A stretch of DNA of 16,016 nucleotides from Bacillota bacterium (GTDB lineage Bacteria > Bacillota > Clostridia > Acetivibrionales > DTU013): positions 1 to 16,016 of the forward strand of contig JAEYRF010000179.1 of the NCBI GenBank assembly GCA_023409615.1, written 5' to 3'. Shown here piece by piece: positions 7,252 through 15,217 of the stretch (position 1 is its first letter; the number at the start of each line of letters is the position of its first letter). The position numbers and the translations under genes were made by a program. The notes beneath the pieces were generated by a model, which was not told the origin of the DNA, ran no database searches, and worked only from the letters and a program-made list of their open reading frames with translations.

Positions 7252-8238
7252 TTAATCCATATATCCGTTTGGGTTGTTTTTGTGCCAATGCCACGCTGTC
7301 TCAATGATTTTAGACAGGTCGCTGTACTTCGGCTCCCACTTCAGTTCATCGCGTATCCTTCTGGACGAAGCCACCAGTACTGCAGGATCGCCTGCTCTTC
7401 TAGGCCCTTTTATTTCCTTTATGTTCATTCCGGTGACCTCCCTGGCCACATTTACGACTTCTTTCACCGAGAATCCCGTACCATTACCCAGGTTGAATAC
7501 ATTGCTGTTATTGCCGGCTCTGAGACTTCGCAGCGCAAGTATATGCGCCGTTGCCAAATCAGTAACATGAATATAGTCCCTGATGCAGCTCCCGTCAGGC
7601 GTATTATAATCCTCTCCGAATACGTGTACAGCATCCCTCTGACCAAGAGCAGCCTGCAGTACAATAGGAATCAGATGAGTCTCCGGCCTGTGGTCCTCAC
7701 CGATAGTACCGCTTACATGCGCTCCTGCAGCATTGAAATAACGCAGCGACACATACTTGATGCCATATGCCTGATCAGCCCATTTCAGCGCTTTTTCAAC
7801 TGATAGTTTGGTTTCACCATACGGATTGGTCGGAAACGTTCTGTCCGTTTCAAGAATCGGAGTGTTCTCCGGCTCTCCATAAGTCGCTGCCGTAGATGAA
7901 AACACCAGTCTTTTAACGCCGTATTCATTCATTTTTTCAAGCAGGCGGAATGCTGACACCATATTGTTATTGTAATATTTCAATGGATCCGTTACGCTTT
8001 CTCCCACAAGAGAGTCTGCCGCAAAATGAACGACTTCTTCGATGTTGTTATCCCTGAACACACTATCCAGAAAAGATTCATCCCGCAAATCGCCATGACA
8101 GAATTCTCCCCCTCGGATCGCACTTCTGTGGCCCTTTTGCAGATTGTCAACAATGACTACATCTTCCTTCTCATTTAAAAGCTCCAAAGCGGTATGACTT
8201 CCGATATATCCCGCTCCGCCCGTTACCAATGTTGCCAT
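7252..8238 (-). CDS. galE: UDP-glucose 4-epimerase
   Basis: Interconverts UDP-glucose and UDP-galactose in the Leloir pathway, and supplies UDP-galactose for polysaccharides. It has 328 residues, typical for bacterial GalE. The NAD-binding motif is TGGAGYIG (6-13). The short-chain dehydrogenase catalytic set is visible: SSTAATYG (114-121) and Y140xxxK144 in NPYGETK. Further family marks are RYFNAAGA (166-173) and PDGSCIRDYIHVTDLA (214-229). I chose the ATG at 8238 because GGAGG lies 7 bases before it; a GTG two codons upstream is too close. The gene stands alone, divergent from the AraC-type regulator and convergent with the small winged-helix gene. No galK or galT is present. Confidence 0.96.
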   Translation of the reverse strand: MATLVTGGAGYIGSHTALELLNEKEDVVIVDNLQKGHRSAIRGGEFCHGDLRDESFLDSVFRDNNIEEVVHFAADSLVGESVTDPLKYYNNNMVSAFRLLEKMNEYGVKRLVFSSTAATYGEPENTPILETDRTFPTNPYGETKLSVEKALKWADQAYGIKYVSLRYFNAAGAHVSGTIGEDHRPETHLIPIVLQAALGQRDAVHVFGEDYNTPDGSCIRDYIHVTDLATAHILALRSLRAGNNSNVFNLGNGTGFSVKEVVNVAREVTGMNIKEIKGPRRAGDPAVLVASSRRIRDELKWEPKYSDLSKIIETAWHWHKNNPNGYMD

Positions 8239-8305
8239 AAGCACACCTCCAATTTTCTACCATCCACGTGCTAAACATTCCAAGAAAGCTTCCTGATTCA
8301 AACAA

Positions 8306-8321
8306 GTTACTTAATAGTAAC
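8306..8321. promoter_or_regulatory. Inverted repeat GTTACT-4-AGTAAC in the galE/araC intergenic region
   Basis: Perfect 6-bp arms around TAAT. It sits on the galE side of the divergent region, in what would be the galE leader or promoter. Its centre is 31 bp, about three helical turns, from the centre of a second palindrome at 8339-8350. A role as operator is inferred from position and symmetry only. Confidence 0.45.
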
Positions 8322-8338
8322 TCTATATTACCCTAATA

Positions 8339-8350
8339 TACTGTACAGTA
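8339..8350. promoter_or_regulatory. 12-bp palindrome TACTGTACAGTA
   Basis: Perfect palindrome in the galE/araC divergent region, 27 bp upstream of the -10 element of the regulator gene. It overlaps the place where a -35 box or an activator would bind. It is a candidate operator for the AraC-type protein or another regulator. AraC-type sites are often direct repeats, so the regulator may be a different protein. Confidence 0.4.
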
Positions 8351-8374
8351 AAATGTCCAGATGTTATTTGAATA

Positions 8375-8383
8375 TGTTATAAT
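8375..8383 (+). promoter_or_regulatory. Extended -10 promoter of AraC-type gene
   Basis: TGTTATAAT is a perfect extended -10, with no clear TTGACA 17 bp upstream. Transcription would begin near 8390, about 45 bases before the ATG at 8436. Confidence 0.55.
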
Positions 8384-8435
8384 GTTGGGAGAACACAGAA
8401 GCGTATAAAGTGCCTAACTAGAGCGAGGTGGCATT

Positions 8436-9266
8436 ATGCTTGAGAAGATGTACATCGACGAGCCAAGACTCACTGATATGAACCTGTACCGTTGTGGTAT
8501 TGAAGACTGCAAAAGCGGACACTCCTGGGGACCTGCCATCAGAGACCATTACATTATTCACTACATTCTGGGCGGGAGGGGTTTGTTTACAGTAAATGGG
8601 ATTACCTATGAGCTTTGTAAGAATGACGGTTTTTTGATATGTCCCGGCACAATCGTCCATTATCTGGCCGACAGCGCTGAGCCATGGAGCTATGGATGGG
8701 TAGGCTTCAATGGTTTCAAAGCCCCTACTTACCTGAAACAGGCCGGGCTGGACAACCAGAATCCTGTCTTTCGGTATGAAAGTGATCGTTTTTTAGAAGA
8801 CTGTCTGATTAGAATGATCCGCACAAAACAGCTCTCAAAGGGCAAAGAAATAATGCTTATAGGACTTTTATACGAGTTTCTTTCAAAGTTGGTGGAGATA
8901 GCTGACAACAATCTATTTGAAAGAGATAACACAAAAGAGGAATATGTTAGAAAAGCACTGGAATACATCAGAATGAATTATTCAAGGAAAGTAGCTATTG
9001 CAGAAATCGCGCACCATATCGGACTGGACCGCAGTTATCTGTACTCCCTCTTTCAGGAATTTGTAAATGCATCCCCGCAGGATTATCTGATAAGATTTCG
9101 AATGGAGAAAGCCTGCGAACTAATGCGGACCACTTCGTTCAGCATCGGAAGCATAGCACGTTCAGTGGGTTACGAGGATCCCCTCTTGTTTTCAAAGATA
9201 TTTAAAAAGAGTAAAGGTCTGCCCCCAAGAGAATACAGAAAGGCCTGTCTGAATCAGGATACCTGA
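8436..9266 (+). CDS. AraC-family transcriptional regulator with N-terminal cupin domain
   Basis: DNA-binding regulator of 276 residues. The N-terminal part (about 15-130) is an AraC-type cupin ligand-binding domain, recognisable from HYILGGRGLFTVNG and LICPGTIVHY. The C-terminal part (about 170-272) carries the two helix-turn-helix units: one in IAEIAHHIGLDRSYLYSLFQ, the second in IGSIARSVGYEDPLLFSKIF, followed by KGLPPREYR, the usual AraC ending. AGGTGG precedes the ATG by 5 bases. It is divergent from galE with palindromes between them, so control of galE or of a sugar pathway is possible but unproven; no sugar transporter or glycosidase lies next to it. Confidence 0.93.
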   Translation: MLEKMYIDEPRLTDMNLYRCGIEDCKSGHSWGPAIRDHYIIHYILGGRGLFTVNGITYELCKNDGFLICPGTIVHYLADSAEPWSYGWVGFNGFKAPTYLKQAGLDNQNPVFRYESDRFLEDCLIRMIRTKQLSKGKEIMLIGLLYEFLSKLVEIADNNLFERDNTKEEYVRKALEYIRMNYSRKVAIAEIAHHIGLDRSYLYSLFQEFVNASPQDYLIRFRMEKACELMRTTSFSIGSIARSVGYEDPLLFSKIFKKSKGLPPREYRKACLNQDT

Positions 9267-9278
9267 ATCAGGCAGACC
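9242..9278. terminator. Imperfect hairpin between convergent araC-type and copZ-like genes
   Basis: Arms 9242-9258 and 9262-9278 pair over 17 positions with two mismatches and one G-U, around a 3-base loop. The stem includes the TGA stop of the regulator (9264-9266). On the minus strand the hairpin is followed by TTTCTGTATT, a moderate U-tract, so it may serve the CopZ-like gene better; on the plus strand there is no clear U-tract. CTGAATCAGG also occurs twice as a direct repeat. Confidence 0.6.
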
Positions 9279-9307
9279 TATAGATAAATCAAAATTCATG
9301 ATGTTTC

Positions 9308-9520
9308 TTACTTTACATCATATCCCCGATCTTCAATCGTTCCCTTTATGGTATTAAGATCCACCTTGTCAGGATCATATTCAACTATAACCTTTTTGGT
9401 GTCCAGATCCACCTTTACATCTTCTACTCCATTCAATGCACCTACAGATTTTTTAATTGTATCCTCACAATGGCTGCAGGACATTCCTTCTACGCTTATT
9501 GCTTTTGTTTCCCTAGACAT
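9308..9520 (-). CDS. CopZ-like heavy-metal-associated (HMA) protein
   Basis: A 70-residue single HMA domain, the size of CopZ copper chaperones. The metal-binding loop is MSCSHC, with C15 and C18 as ligands, and the C-terminal GYDV is typical of the fold. Family members carry Cu(I) to a P-type ATPase or a repressor in the cytosol. I start at the ATG at 9520 because GGAGG lies just before it; the longer frame adds an unlikely N-terminus. No CopA ATPase or CopY/CsoR regulator is in the window, so the partner must be elsewhere and the metal is not certain. It lies 103 bases after the ABC operon, where a minus-strand TATGAT (9555-9560) may give its own promoter. Confidence 0.87.
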   Translation of the reverse strand: MSRETKAISVEGMSCSHCEDTIKKSVGALNGVEDVKVDLDTKKVIVEYDPDKVDLNTIKGTIEDRGYDVK

Positions 9521-9623
9521 AAAATCCTCCAATAAATGAAATGTAGTTATTTCTATCATAACGCGGTGGTTTAATAAATATATTTACCCGGGTTATTAAT
9601 TTTAAAACGTATTTCCTATTGTA

Positions 9624-10631
9624 CTACTTCCGGTTTATTTTTTCCATCGCTTTTTTTGCATATGTATTGTCAACAAGTTTATCATGGGGGGCTTCCCGAT
9701 CCAGTTCTCCCGCAGACCTCATAACTTCCTGCAGCAGTCCAAGCGACTCCTTCTTCATAATAGGATCAGTACACCAGGTATCTTGTTCCTTGTACCTTTC
9801 CACAACAATTGCCAGAAGTTCTTCATCAGAGTCGGGGAAGGAAGGCTTGAGAACCTCCGCCACCTCTTCAGGCGTATGTGTATCTACCCAAATCTGTCCG
9901 CGATAGATGGCATTGGTAAACTTTTGTATAACCTCAGGGTTTTTCTTTATATAACTCCTATTCGCGTAATATGCAGTATAAGGGATCTCACCGCTGTCCT
10001 TTCCCACAGATGCAACGATATATCCTTTTTCCTCTCTCTCGAGAGACGATGCAACAGGCTCAAAGAGTGTTACATAATCTCCGCCTCCACCGGTAAAGGC
10101 ACCGGCCATTAATGCAAATTGTACACTGGTATCAACTTCAACATCCTTGCCGGGCTCCATACCGTTCTTCCTAAGTACATATTCCAGTGTCATTTCAGGA
10201 ACACCGCCTTTTCTTCCACCGATAATCATCTTTCCCTTGACATTGTTCCACTTGAAATCGGGTTCAGGCTCTCTTCCCACCAAAAATGAACCATCCCTCT
10301 TTGTAAGCTGGGCAAATACAACCGCATAGTCATCTTTCCCCTCGTTGTAGACGTAGATTGCAGCTTCAGGACCTGAAAACCCGATATCTGCCTGTCCTGA
10401 CAAAACTGCCGTCATTACTTTATCAGCACCCTGGCCGTTAATCAGTTCTATAGAAAGTCCTTCTTCCTCGAAATAACCAAGATTCAGTGCCACATACTGG
10501 GGTGCATAAAAAATGGAATGAGTGACCTCACTGAGGTCGACCTTTATCAGTTCCTTTTCACCGCATGCAGTAAAAGTTATAGATAGGCTTAACACAATAA
10601 CAGCAGTTATTAGCAGCTTAATTAATTTCAT
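9624..10631 (-). CDS. ABC transporter substrate-binding lipoprotein (SsuA/NMT1 type)
   Basis: Extracellular solute-binding protein of 335 residues tethered as a lipoprotein: a basic start MKLIK, a hydrophobic stretch, and a lipobox-like FTAC with C23 as the lipid-bearing cysteine. The mature part follows the SsuA/TauA/THI5 pattern (FYAPQYVALNLGYFEEEGL; VLSGQADIGFSGPEAAI). Such proteins bind sulfonates, nitrate, riboflavin or thiamine precursors and similar small organics. Nothing here fixes the ligand. GGGAG is 7 bases before the ATG. It is the last gene of the three-gene ABC operon, 42 bases after the permease. No terminator is evident after it. Confidence 0.9.
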   Translation of the reverse strand: MKLIKLLITAVIVLSLSITFTACGEKELIKVDLSEVTHSIFYAPQYVALNLGYFEEEGLSIELINGQGADKVMTAVLSGQADIGFSGPEAAIYVYNEGKDDYAVVFAQLTKRDGSFLVGREPEPDFKWNNVKGKMIIGGRKGGVPEMTLEYVLRKNGMEPGKDVEVDTSVQFALMAGAFTGGGGDYVTLFEPVASSLEREEKGYIVASVGKDSGEIPYTAYYANRSYIKKNPEVIQKFTNAIYRGQIWVDTHTPEEVAEVLKPSFPDSDEELLAIVVERYKEQDTWCTDPIMKKESLGLLQEVMRSAGELDREAPHDKLVDNTYAKKAMEKINRK

Positions 10632-10673
10632 AGCTTTGCTCCCTTCCCATCGGTACCATAAAAATATTTGCTT

Positions 10674-11513
10674 TCACAGATTTTTATCAAAAGTATGTCT
10701 CCCTCTTTTAGTCAGCAGCGTTTCAAGGTAAATAACTCCTTGGTACATCAAAGCCGCAGCAACGGCCAGGATCAGTACGGTTGTCATAACGAGATCCAGT
10801 TGAAAGACTTGGCCTCCATATACGATTAGGTAACCCAATCCGGCCTTTGATACCAGAAATTCTCCAACGATGACTCCTACCCACGACAGTCCCACATTGA
10901 TTTTCAATGCGTTGATAATAACAGGAATACACGATGGAAGTACCACTTTGGTAAGCACTTGAATGCGTTTTGCACCGAATGTCTGTACAAGCTTGATTTT
11001 GTCCTGATCTACTGCCAGAAAACCATTGAGTACCTCAAGCACGGTAACAATCATCGAGATAGCCAATGCCATCACAATAATGGATGAGACCCCTGCTCCA
11101 ATCCAAACAATGAAAATCGGTCCAAGGGCTATTTTGGGGAGGCTGTTCAGTATAACCAGATAAGGTTCCAGAGTCTTTGCCAGAAAATCGGACCACCATA
11201 GGATAATGGCTGCAGATGTCCCGACAATCGTTCCGAGAAGAAACCCGACTATTGTTTCAAAACATGTAACACCCGTATGGTAAAACAATTCACCTTCCTG
11301 GTACAGGTTACCCAGTGTTTTCAAGATCCTGGTCGGTTGACTTGTGATAAAAGCATCGATGATTTTCATGTCCGCCATGAGTTCCCATAAAAGAAAAAAA
11401 ACAATCAGAATCAAAATTCTTGTAGAAAAGATTGATAATTTTCGTTGTTTTACCTTTTTCAAGAATTCCCTGTGTTCTTTTGAAATCGCAAAATTCTTCT
11501 CATACATGAACAT
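10674..11513 (-). CDS. ABC transporter permease (SsuC/TauC type)
   Basis: Inner-membrane component of 279 residues with about six membrane helices. The cytoplasmic EAA-type loop that docks to the ATPase is visible in VQTFGAKRIQVLTKVVLPSC, with the conserved G and LP. It would form a homodimer with the ATPase and receive substrate from the lipoprotein. I prefer the ATG at 11513 because AAGGA is 5 bases before it. The start lies 14 bases inside the ATPase gene, a coupling typical of one transcript. The N-terminal 25 residues are polar and basic. Confidence 0.9.
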   Translation of the reverse strand: MFMYEKNFAISKEHREFLKKVKQRKLSIFSTRILILIVFFLLWELMADMKIIDAFITSQPTRILKTLGNLYQEGELFYHTGVTCFETIVGFLLGTIVGTSAAIILWWSDFLAKTLEPYLVILNSLPKIALGPIFIVWIGAGVSSIIVMALAISMIVTVLEVLNGFLAVDQDKIKLVQTFGAKRIQVLTKVVLPSCIPVIINALKINVGLSWVGVIVGEFLVSKAGLGYLIVYGGQVFQLDLVMTTVLILAVAAALMYQGVIYLETLLTKRGRHTFDKNL

Positions 11514-12351
11514 CAAGATCCTTCCATATCTGGTTGAAGTAATGCCTGAATTCGGGTGCCTCTCTTGAACTCAGCGGTGTTCGCTGCCCGCAGCTCAGGT
11601 TTATATAATAGACACTTTTAACTGTTCCGGGCCTTTTGGTCAAAACGACTACACGGTCAGCCATACTAATACTCTCTGCAATATCATGAGTCACCAGAAT
11701 GGCCGTTTTGTTTTCTCTCTTAATGATCAGGTAGATATCCTCAGCAACTGCAAGACGTGTCTGATAATCCAGCGCAGAAAAAGCCTCATCTAACAGCAGA
11801 ATTCCCGGATTGACAGCCAATGTCCTGATCAGGGCGGCACGCTGTCTCATCCCGCCGGAAAGCTGATTTGGGTATTTGTCCTTGAATTCTGCAAGACCGT
11901 AAGTCTCCAGAAGACGTAAAACATAAGCTTTTGACTGTGCATTCAGCGACTTCGTTATCTCAAGCCCCAAAACCACATTCTCCAAAATAGTTCTCCATTC
12001 AAACAGATGATCCTTTTGAAGCATATACCCAACCTGATTCAACAGACCGGTAAAACGTTCTGATGCACTTGCAACGCGATCTGATGGCCCGGTAAATCGG
12101 TTCGACACACTGGCGGCCTGGTCCGCAAGGCCGCTAATACGTCTCCCCGCGATGTAAACCTCTCCGGATGAGGGTGGAATCAGCCCTGCAAGCAAAGATA
12201 AAAGTGTGGATTTGCCGCATCCGCTGGGGCCGACAATACTGACAAACTCACCTTCCTCAACTGTCAGATTAACGTTCTCCAGCGCCGTAATCTCCCCGTT
12301 GACCGAATGATATTTCTTGCTCAGATTATGTACCTGCACCGTTGCGCCCAA
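11500..12351 (-). CDS. ABC transporter ATP-binding protein (SsuB/TauB type) with internal 14-aa repeats
   Basis: ATPase of a SsuBCA/TauABC-type importer, 283 residues. Walker A is GPSGCGKST (41-49), the Q-loop is LQKD (111-114), the signature is LSGGMRQR (164-171), Walker B is ILLLDE (184-189), the D-loop is SALD (192-195), and the switch histidine is H222. The start is a TTG with GGAGG 8 bases upstream. Oddly, residues 71-112 consist of three consecutive 14-residue units beginning RISG, RFTG and RFTG, where relatives normally have one such unit leading to VGYMLQ. About 28 residues are therefore extra, placed just before the Q-loop. The frame is intact and all catalytic motifs are present. 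It is the first gene of the operon. Confidence 0.9.
   Translation of the reverse strand: MGATVQVHNLSKKYHSVNGEITALENVNLTVEEGEFVSIVGPSGCGKSTLLSLLAGLIPPSSGEVYIAGRRISGLADQAASVSNRFTGPSDRVASASERFTGLLNQVGYMLQKDHLFEWRTILENVVLGLEITKSLNAQSKAYVLRLLETYGLAEFKDKYPNQLSGGMRQRAALIRTLAVNPGILLLDEAFSALDYQTRLAVAEDIYLIIKRENKTAILVTHDIAESISMADRVVVLTKRPGTVKSVYYINLSCGQRTPLSSREAPEFRHYFNQIWKDLDVHV
12016..12141 (-). repeat. Three 42-bp in-frame coding repeats in the ABC ATPase
   Basis: Units 12100-12141, 12058-12099 and 12016-12057 each encode 14 residues of pattern R(I/F)(S/T)G-x4-(A/V)-x5. The second and third start with the same four residues, RFTG; the first and second share the ASxS(N/E) end. The DNA has diverged at many positions, so the duplications are not recent. 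Confidence 0.7.
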
Positions 12352-12422
12352 TTTCTCATCCTCCGTGTCTTTATCCCTTGCTATACTATATGAATCACAG
12401 CGGAGATTTGTTTTTGTCGCAG

Positions 12423-12466
12423 GAAAAAAACAGGGGGACGATCACCCGTGGTAATCATCCCCCTGT
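12423..12466 (-). terminator. Strong intrinsic terminator of adhE
   Basis: On the minus strand a 17-position stem (12466-12450 with 12446-12430, two mismatches) around a 3-base loop is followed at once by seven T. It lies 18 bases beyond the adhE stop codon and separates adhE from the ABC operon. The ABC operon promoter must therefore lie within about 70 bp (12352-12422), where a minus-strand TATAGT is the only weak -10 candidate. Confidence 0.9.
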
Positions 12467-12483
12467 GTTTCTTTGATATGTTT

Positions 12484-15105
12484 TTACTTCACATCAGCTC
12501 CATTATATGCCTTCATGTAGAGCTGTTCCAGCTCCTTCACCAGCGGAAGTCTTGGATTGGCAGTTGTACATTGATCTTCAAATGCGTTGTCGGCAAGCTC
12601 GGCAACCTTTGCAGCGAACTGCTTCCCTTCGACGTTACACTCTGCTATTGACATTGGCATATTCAATTTCTTCATCAGATCTCTGATTGCGTTGACTAAG
12701 CTCTGTACGCCCTCTTCCGCAGTAGAGCACGGGAGATCCAGCGCCTTGGCAATTTCCGCATATTTCTTATCAGCAATAAATGTTTCATATTTGGGGAAGG
12801 AGACAAACTTACTTGGTTTGTGCGCATTGTACTCAATCACATACGGCAGCAGAACCGCATTCGCCCTTCCGTGAGGGATATGGAACTCGCCTCCCAGCTT
12901 GTGCGCCATGCTGTGGTTGACTCCAAGAAACGCATTAGTGAAAGCCATACCGGCAATACATGATGCATTGTGCATTTTTTCCCTTGCAACTCTATCACTA
13001 TTATCTTTATATGACCTTGGCAAATATTCAAACACAAGCTGAATTGCCTTTATTGCCAGACCGTCTGTAAAATCCGAAGCCATGACGGATACATATGCTT
13101 CAATCGCATGAGTCAGCACATCCATACCGGTATCTGCAGTAATTGACGGCGGCATAGTCATAACATATTCCGGGTCTATGATCGCCACATCCGGTGTAAG
13201 TTCATAATCGGCCAGAGGATACTTAATGTTTCTTTCCTTATCGGTGATAACTGCAAAGGAGGTTACTTCTGAGCCTGTTCCGGATGTTGTCGGAATCGCA
13301 ACCATTTTGGCCTTCTTCCCCAGTTTCGGGAATTGGTAGACTCTCTTGCGGATGTCCATGAACTTCAGCCTCATGGAATTGAAGTCCGACTCAGGGTGCT
13401 CATAAAACAGCCACATACCCTTGGCAGCATCCATAGCAGAGCCGCCGCCTATAGCGATTATGACATCGGGATTAAACTTGTTCATCATTTCACAGCCCTC
13501 CCTGATTGTGTTTAGGGAAGGATCCGGCTCGACCTCGGAGAAAATTTCACAGTGAACGTATTGCTGCCTTTTCCTTAAGTAATATAGAACCTTATCCACA
13601 TAACCGGCTTTGATCATGTACGGGTCAGTGACGATAAAGGCTCTGGTGATGTCGGGCATGTCAGTCAGGTATCCGGTTGAACCGAATTCAAAATAAATTT
13701 TTTCAGGAATCTTGAACCACTGCATATTTACTTTTCTCCTCGCTACTCTTTTCTTGTTGATCAAGTTCACCACAGAGACATTCTGCGTTGTGGAATTCCT
13801 GCCGTAAGAGCCGCAGCCCAGTGTAAGCGAAGGCATATTAGTATTGTAAATGTCGCCGATAGCGCCATGAGTGGAAGGTGAATTGACAATAAGCCGGCCA
13901 ACTCTTAGTCTGTTTGAAAATGCATCAATGACCTTTTCATCCTGAGAGTGGATCACTGCAGAATGTCCCATCCCGCCAAATTCAACCATTTCCTCTCCTC
14001 TGGTGATTCCACCTTCTGTTGAGTCAACTATATAGTAAGCAAGTACAGGGCTGAGCTTTTCCCTTGAGAGCGGAAATTCGGGACCGACACCCTCCTGCAG
14101 TGCGACAAGTATTTTTGTTGATTCAGGAACTGTAATTCCGGCCATTTCAGCAATTTTGCAGGCAGACTGACCGACCACCTTTGGGTTCATTGCGCATTTC
14201 ACCTCATCGATGGCAGTTTTGGCAAGCTTTACTGTATCTTCGGCATTCAGGAAATAGCAGCCGTTTTCCTTCATGAGAGCTTCAAATTCATTTGCGATCT
14301 CCCTGTCAACTATGACTGCTTGTTCAGATGCGCAGATCATTCCGTTATCAAAGGACTTAGATAGGATCAGGTCGGTAACCGCTCTTTTAAGATTGGCAGT
14401 TTTTTCGATGTAGCACGGTACATTACCGGGGCCTACGCCAAGAGCGGGCTTTCCTGTACTGTATGCAGACTGTACCATCCCCGAGCCGCCTGTAGCCAGC
14501 ACCAATGAAACACCCCAGTGGCTCATCAGTAATTGTGTTGCATCAATAGAGGGTTTCTCGATCCATTGAATACAATCCTCCGGAGCACCGGCCTCCACTG
14601 CTGCATCTCTCAGAATCCGTGCCGCTTCGGCACTGCACTTCTGTGCAGAAGGATGAAATGCAAATATGATAGGGTTTCTGGTCTTGATTGCAATCAGTGC
14701 CTTGAACATGGTCGTGGATGTCGGATTGGTCACAGGAGTTACGGCAGCTACAACACCAACCGGTTCTGCAACCTCATCATATCCTTCGTTCTCGTTTTCG
14801 GTTACGACGCCGACAGTCTTTATATCCTTTATGCTGTGATAGATGTATTCTGTTGAAAAAATATTCTTAGTAATTTTATCCTCATAAATACCCCTGCCCG
14901 TTTCATCCACTGCCATTTTTGCAAGCTTCATATGGTTATCCAGACCTGCGATCGCCATAGCCTTGACAATTTCATCAATCTTTTTCTGGTCATACAGCAT
15001 AAATTTGTCTAATGCCTTGTGCGCCCTTGCTGCAAGATCATCAATGGAGCTTCTTACATCTGTAACTTCCTCGGTCTTAATACTGCCCTTTACTTTTTCT
15101 GCCAT
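12484..15105 (-). CDS. adhE: Bifunctional acetaldehyde-CoA/alcohol dehydrogenase
   Basis: Converts acetyl-CoA to acetaldehyde and then to ethanol, oxidising two NADH; it is the main ethanol-forming enzyme of many anaerobes and assembles into spirosomes. It has 873 residues, the normal fused length. The N-terminal aldehyde dehydrogenase half (to about 450) has the catalytic C258 in SFDNGMICASEQ. The C-terminal iron alcohol dehydrogenase half begins near FEFGSTGYLTDM (473-484), with NAD motif GGGSAMDAAKG (553-563) and iron ligands D662, H666, H731 and H745. I chose the ATG at 15105 because GGAGG is 8 bases upstream; the ATG two codons earlier is too close. It is a single-gene unit with a strong promoter, two Rex-type operators and its own terminator. 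The two halves are joined without a frameshift. Confidence 0.97.
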   Translation of the reverse strand: MAEKVKGSIKTEEVTDVRSSIDDLAARAHKALDKFMLYDQKKIDEIVKAMAIAGLDNHMKLAKMAVDETGRGIYEDKITKNIFSTEYIYHSIKDIKTVGVVTENENEGYDEVAEPVGVVAAVTPVTNPTSTTMFKALIAIKTRNPIIFAFHPSAQKCSAEAARILRDAAVEAGAPEDCIQWIEKPSIDATQLLMSHWGVSLVLATGGSGMVQSAYSTGKPALGVGPGNVPCYIEKTANLKRAVTDLILSKSFDNGMICASEQAVIVDREIANEFEALMKENGCYFLNAEDTVKLAKTAIDEVKCAMNPKVVGQSACKIAEMAGITVPESTKILVALQEGVGPEFPLSREKLSPVLAYYIVDSTEGGITRGEEMVEFGGMGHSAVIHSQDEKVIDAFSNRLRVGRLIVNSPSTHGAIGDIYNTNMPSLTLGCGSYGRNSTTQNVSVVNLINKKRVARRKVNMQWFKIPEKIYFEFGSTGYLTDMPDITRAFIVTDPYMIKAGYVDKVLYYLRKRQQYVHCEIFSEVEPDPSLNTIREGCEMMNKFNPDVIIAIGGGSAMDAAKGMWLFYEHPESDFNSMRLKFMDIRKRVYQFPKLGKKAKMVAIPTTSGTGSEVTSFAVITDKERNIKYPLADYELTPDVAIIDPEYVMTMPPSITADTGMDVLTHAIEAYVSVMASDFTDGLAIKAIQLVFEYLPRSYKDNSDRVAREKMHNASCIAGMAFTNAFLGVNHSMAHKLGGEFHIPHGRANAVLLPYVIEYNAHKPSKFVSFPKYETFIADKKYAEIAKALDLPCSTAEEGVQSLVNAIRDLMKKLNMPMSIAECNVEGKQFAAKVAELADNAFEDQCTTANPRLPLVKELEQLYMKAYNGADVK

Positions 15106-15163
15106 TATCATATCCTCCTTCGCTTATTCTCTACTATTTAACGAATTTACATCCGGCTATACA

Positions 15164-15181
15164 TTGTTAATTATTTAACAC
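15164..15181. promoter_or_regulatory. Rex-type operator 1 of adhE
   Basis: TTGTTAATTATTTAACAC matches the Rex consensus TTGTTAAN4TTAACAA at 13 of 14 defined positions. It covers roughly +1 to +18 of the predicted adhE transcript. Rex is the NADH-sensing repressor of fermentation genes in Gram-positive bacteria and leaves DNA when NADH is high. The rex gene itself is not in the window. Confidence 0.72.
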
Positions 15182-15187
15182 ACTTAC

Positions 15188-15217
15188 ATTATACAATGAT
15201 TGTTAAATATTTGTCAA
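15188..15217 (-). promoter_or_regulatory. adhE promoter (-35 TTGACA, -10 TATAAT)
   Basis: On the minus strand TTGACA (15217-15212) and TATAAT (15193-15188) are both perfect, with an 18-bp spacer. Transcription would start near 15181, giving a leader of about 75 bases. No other promoter in the window is this close to consensus, fitting a highly expressed gene held in check by a repressor. Confidence 0.8.
15200..15217. promoter_or_regulatory. Rex-type operator 2 of adhE
   Basis: TTGTTAAATATTTGTCAA matches the Rex consensus at 12 of 14 defined positions. It overlaps the -35 box and half of the spacer of the adhE promoter. Its start is 36 bp from that of operator 1, so the two sites flank the -10 box. 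Confidence 0.65.

Noticed and set aside
7282..7803. 173-residue open frame on the plus strand across galE
   Set aside because: It lies wholly antisense to a clear galE, has no ribosome binding site or recognisable motif, and its composition is that of a shadow frame.
12352..12422. Riboswitch (thiamine, FMN or SAM type) before the ABC operon
   Set aside because: Only about 70 bases lie between the adhE terminator and the TTG start, and none of the conserved riboswitch sequences are visible.
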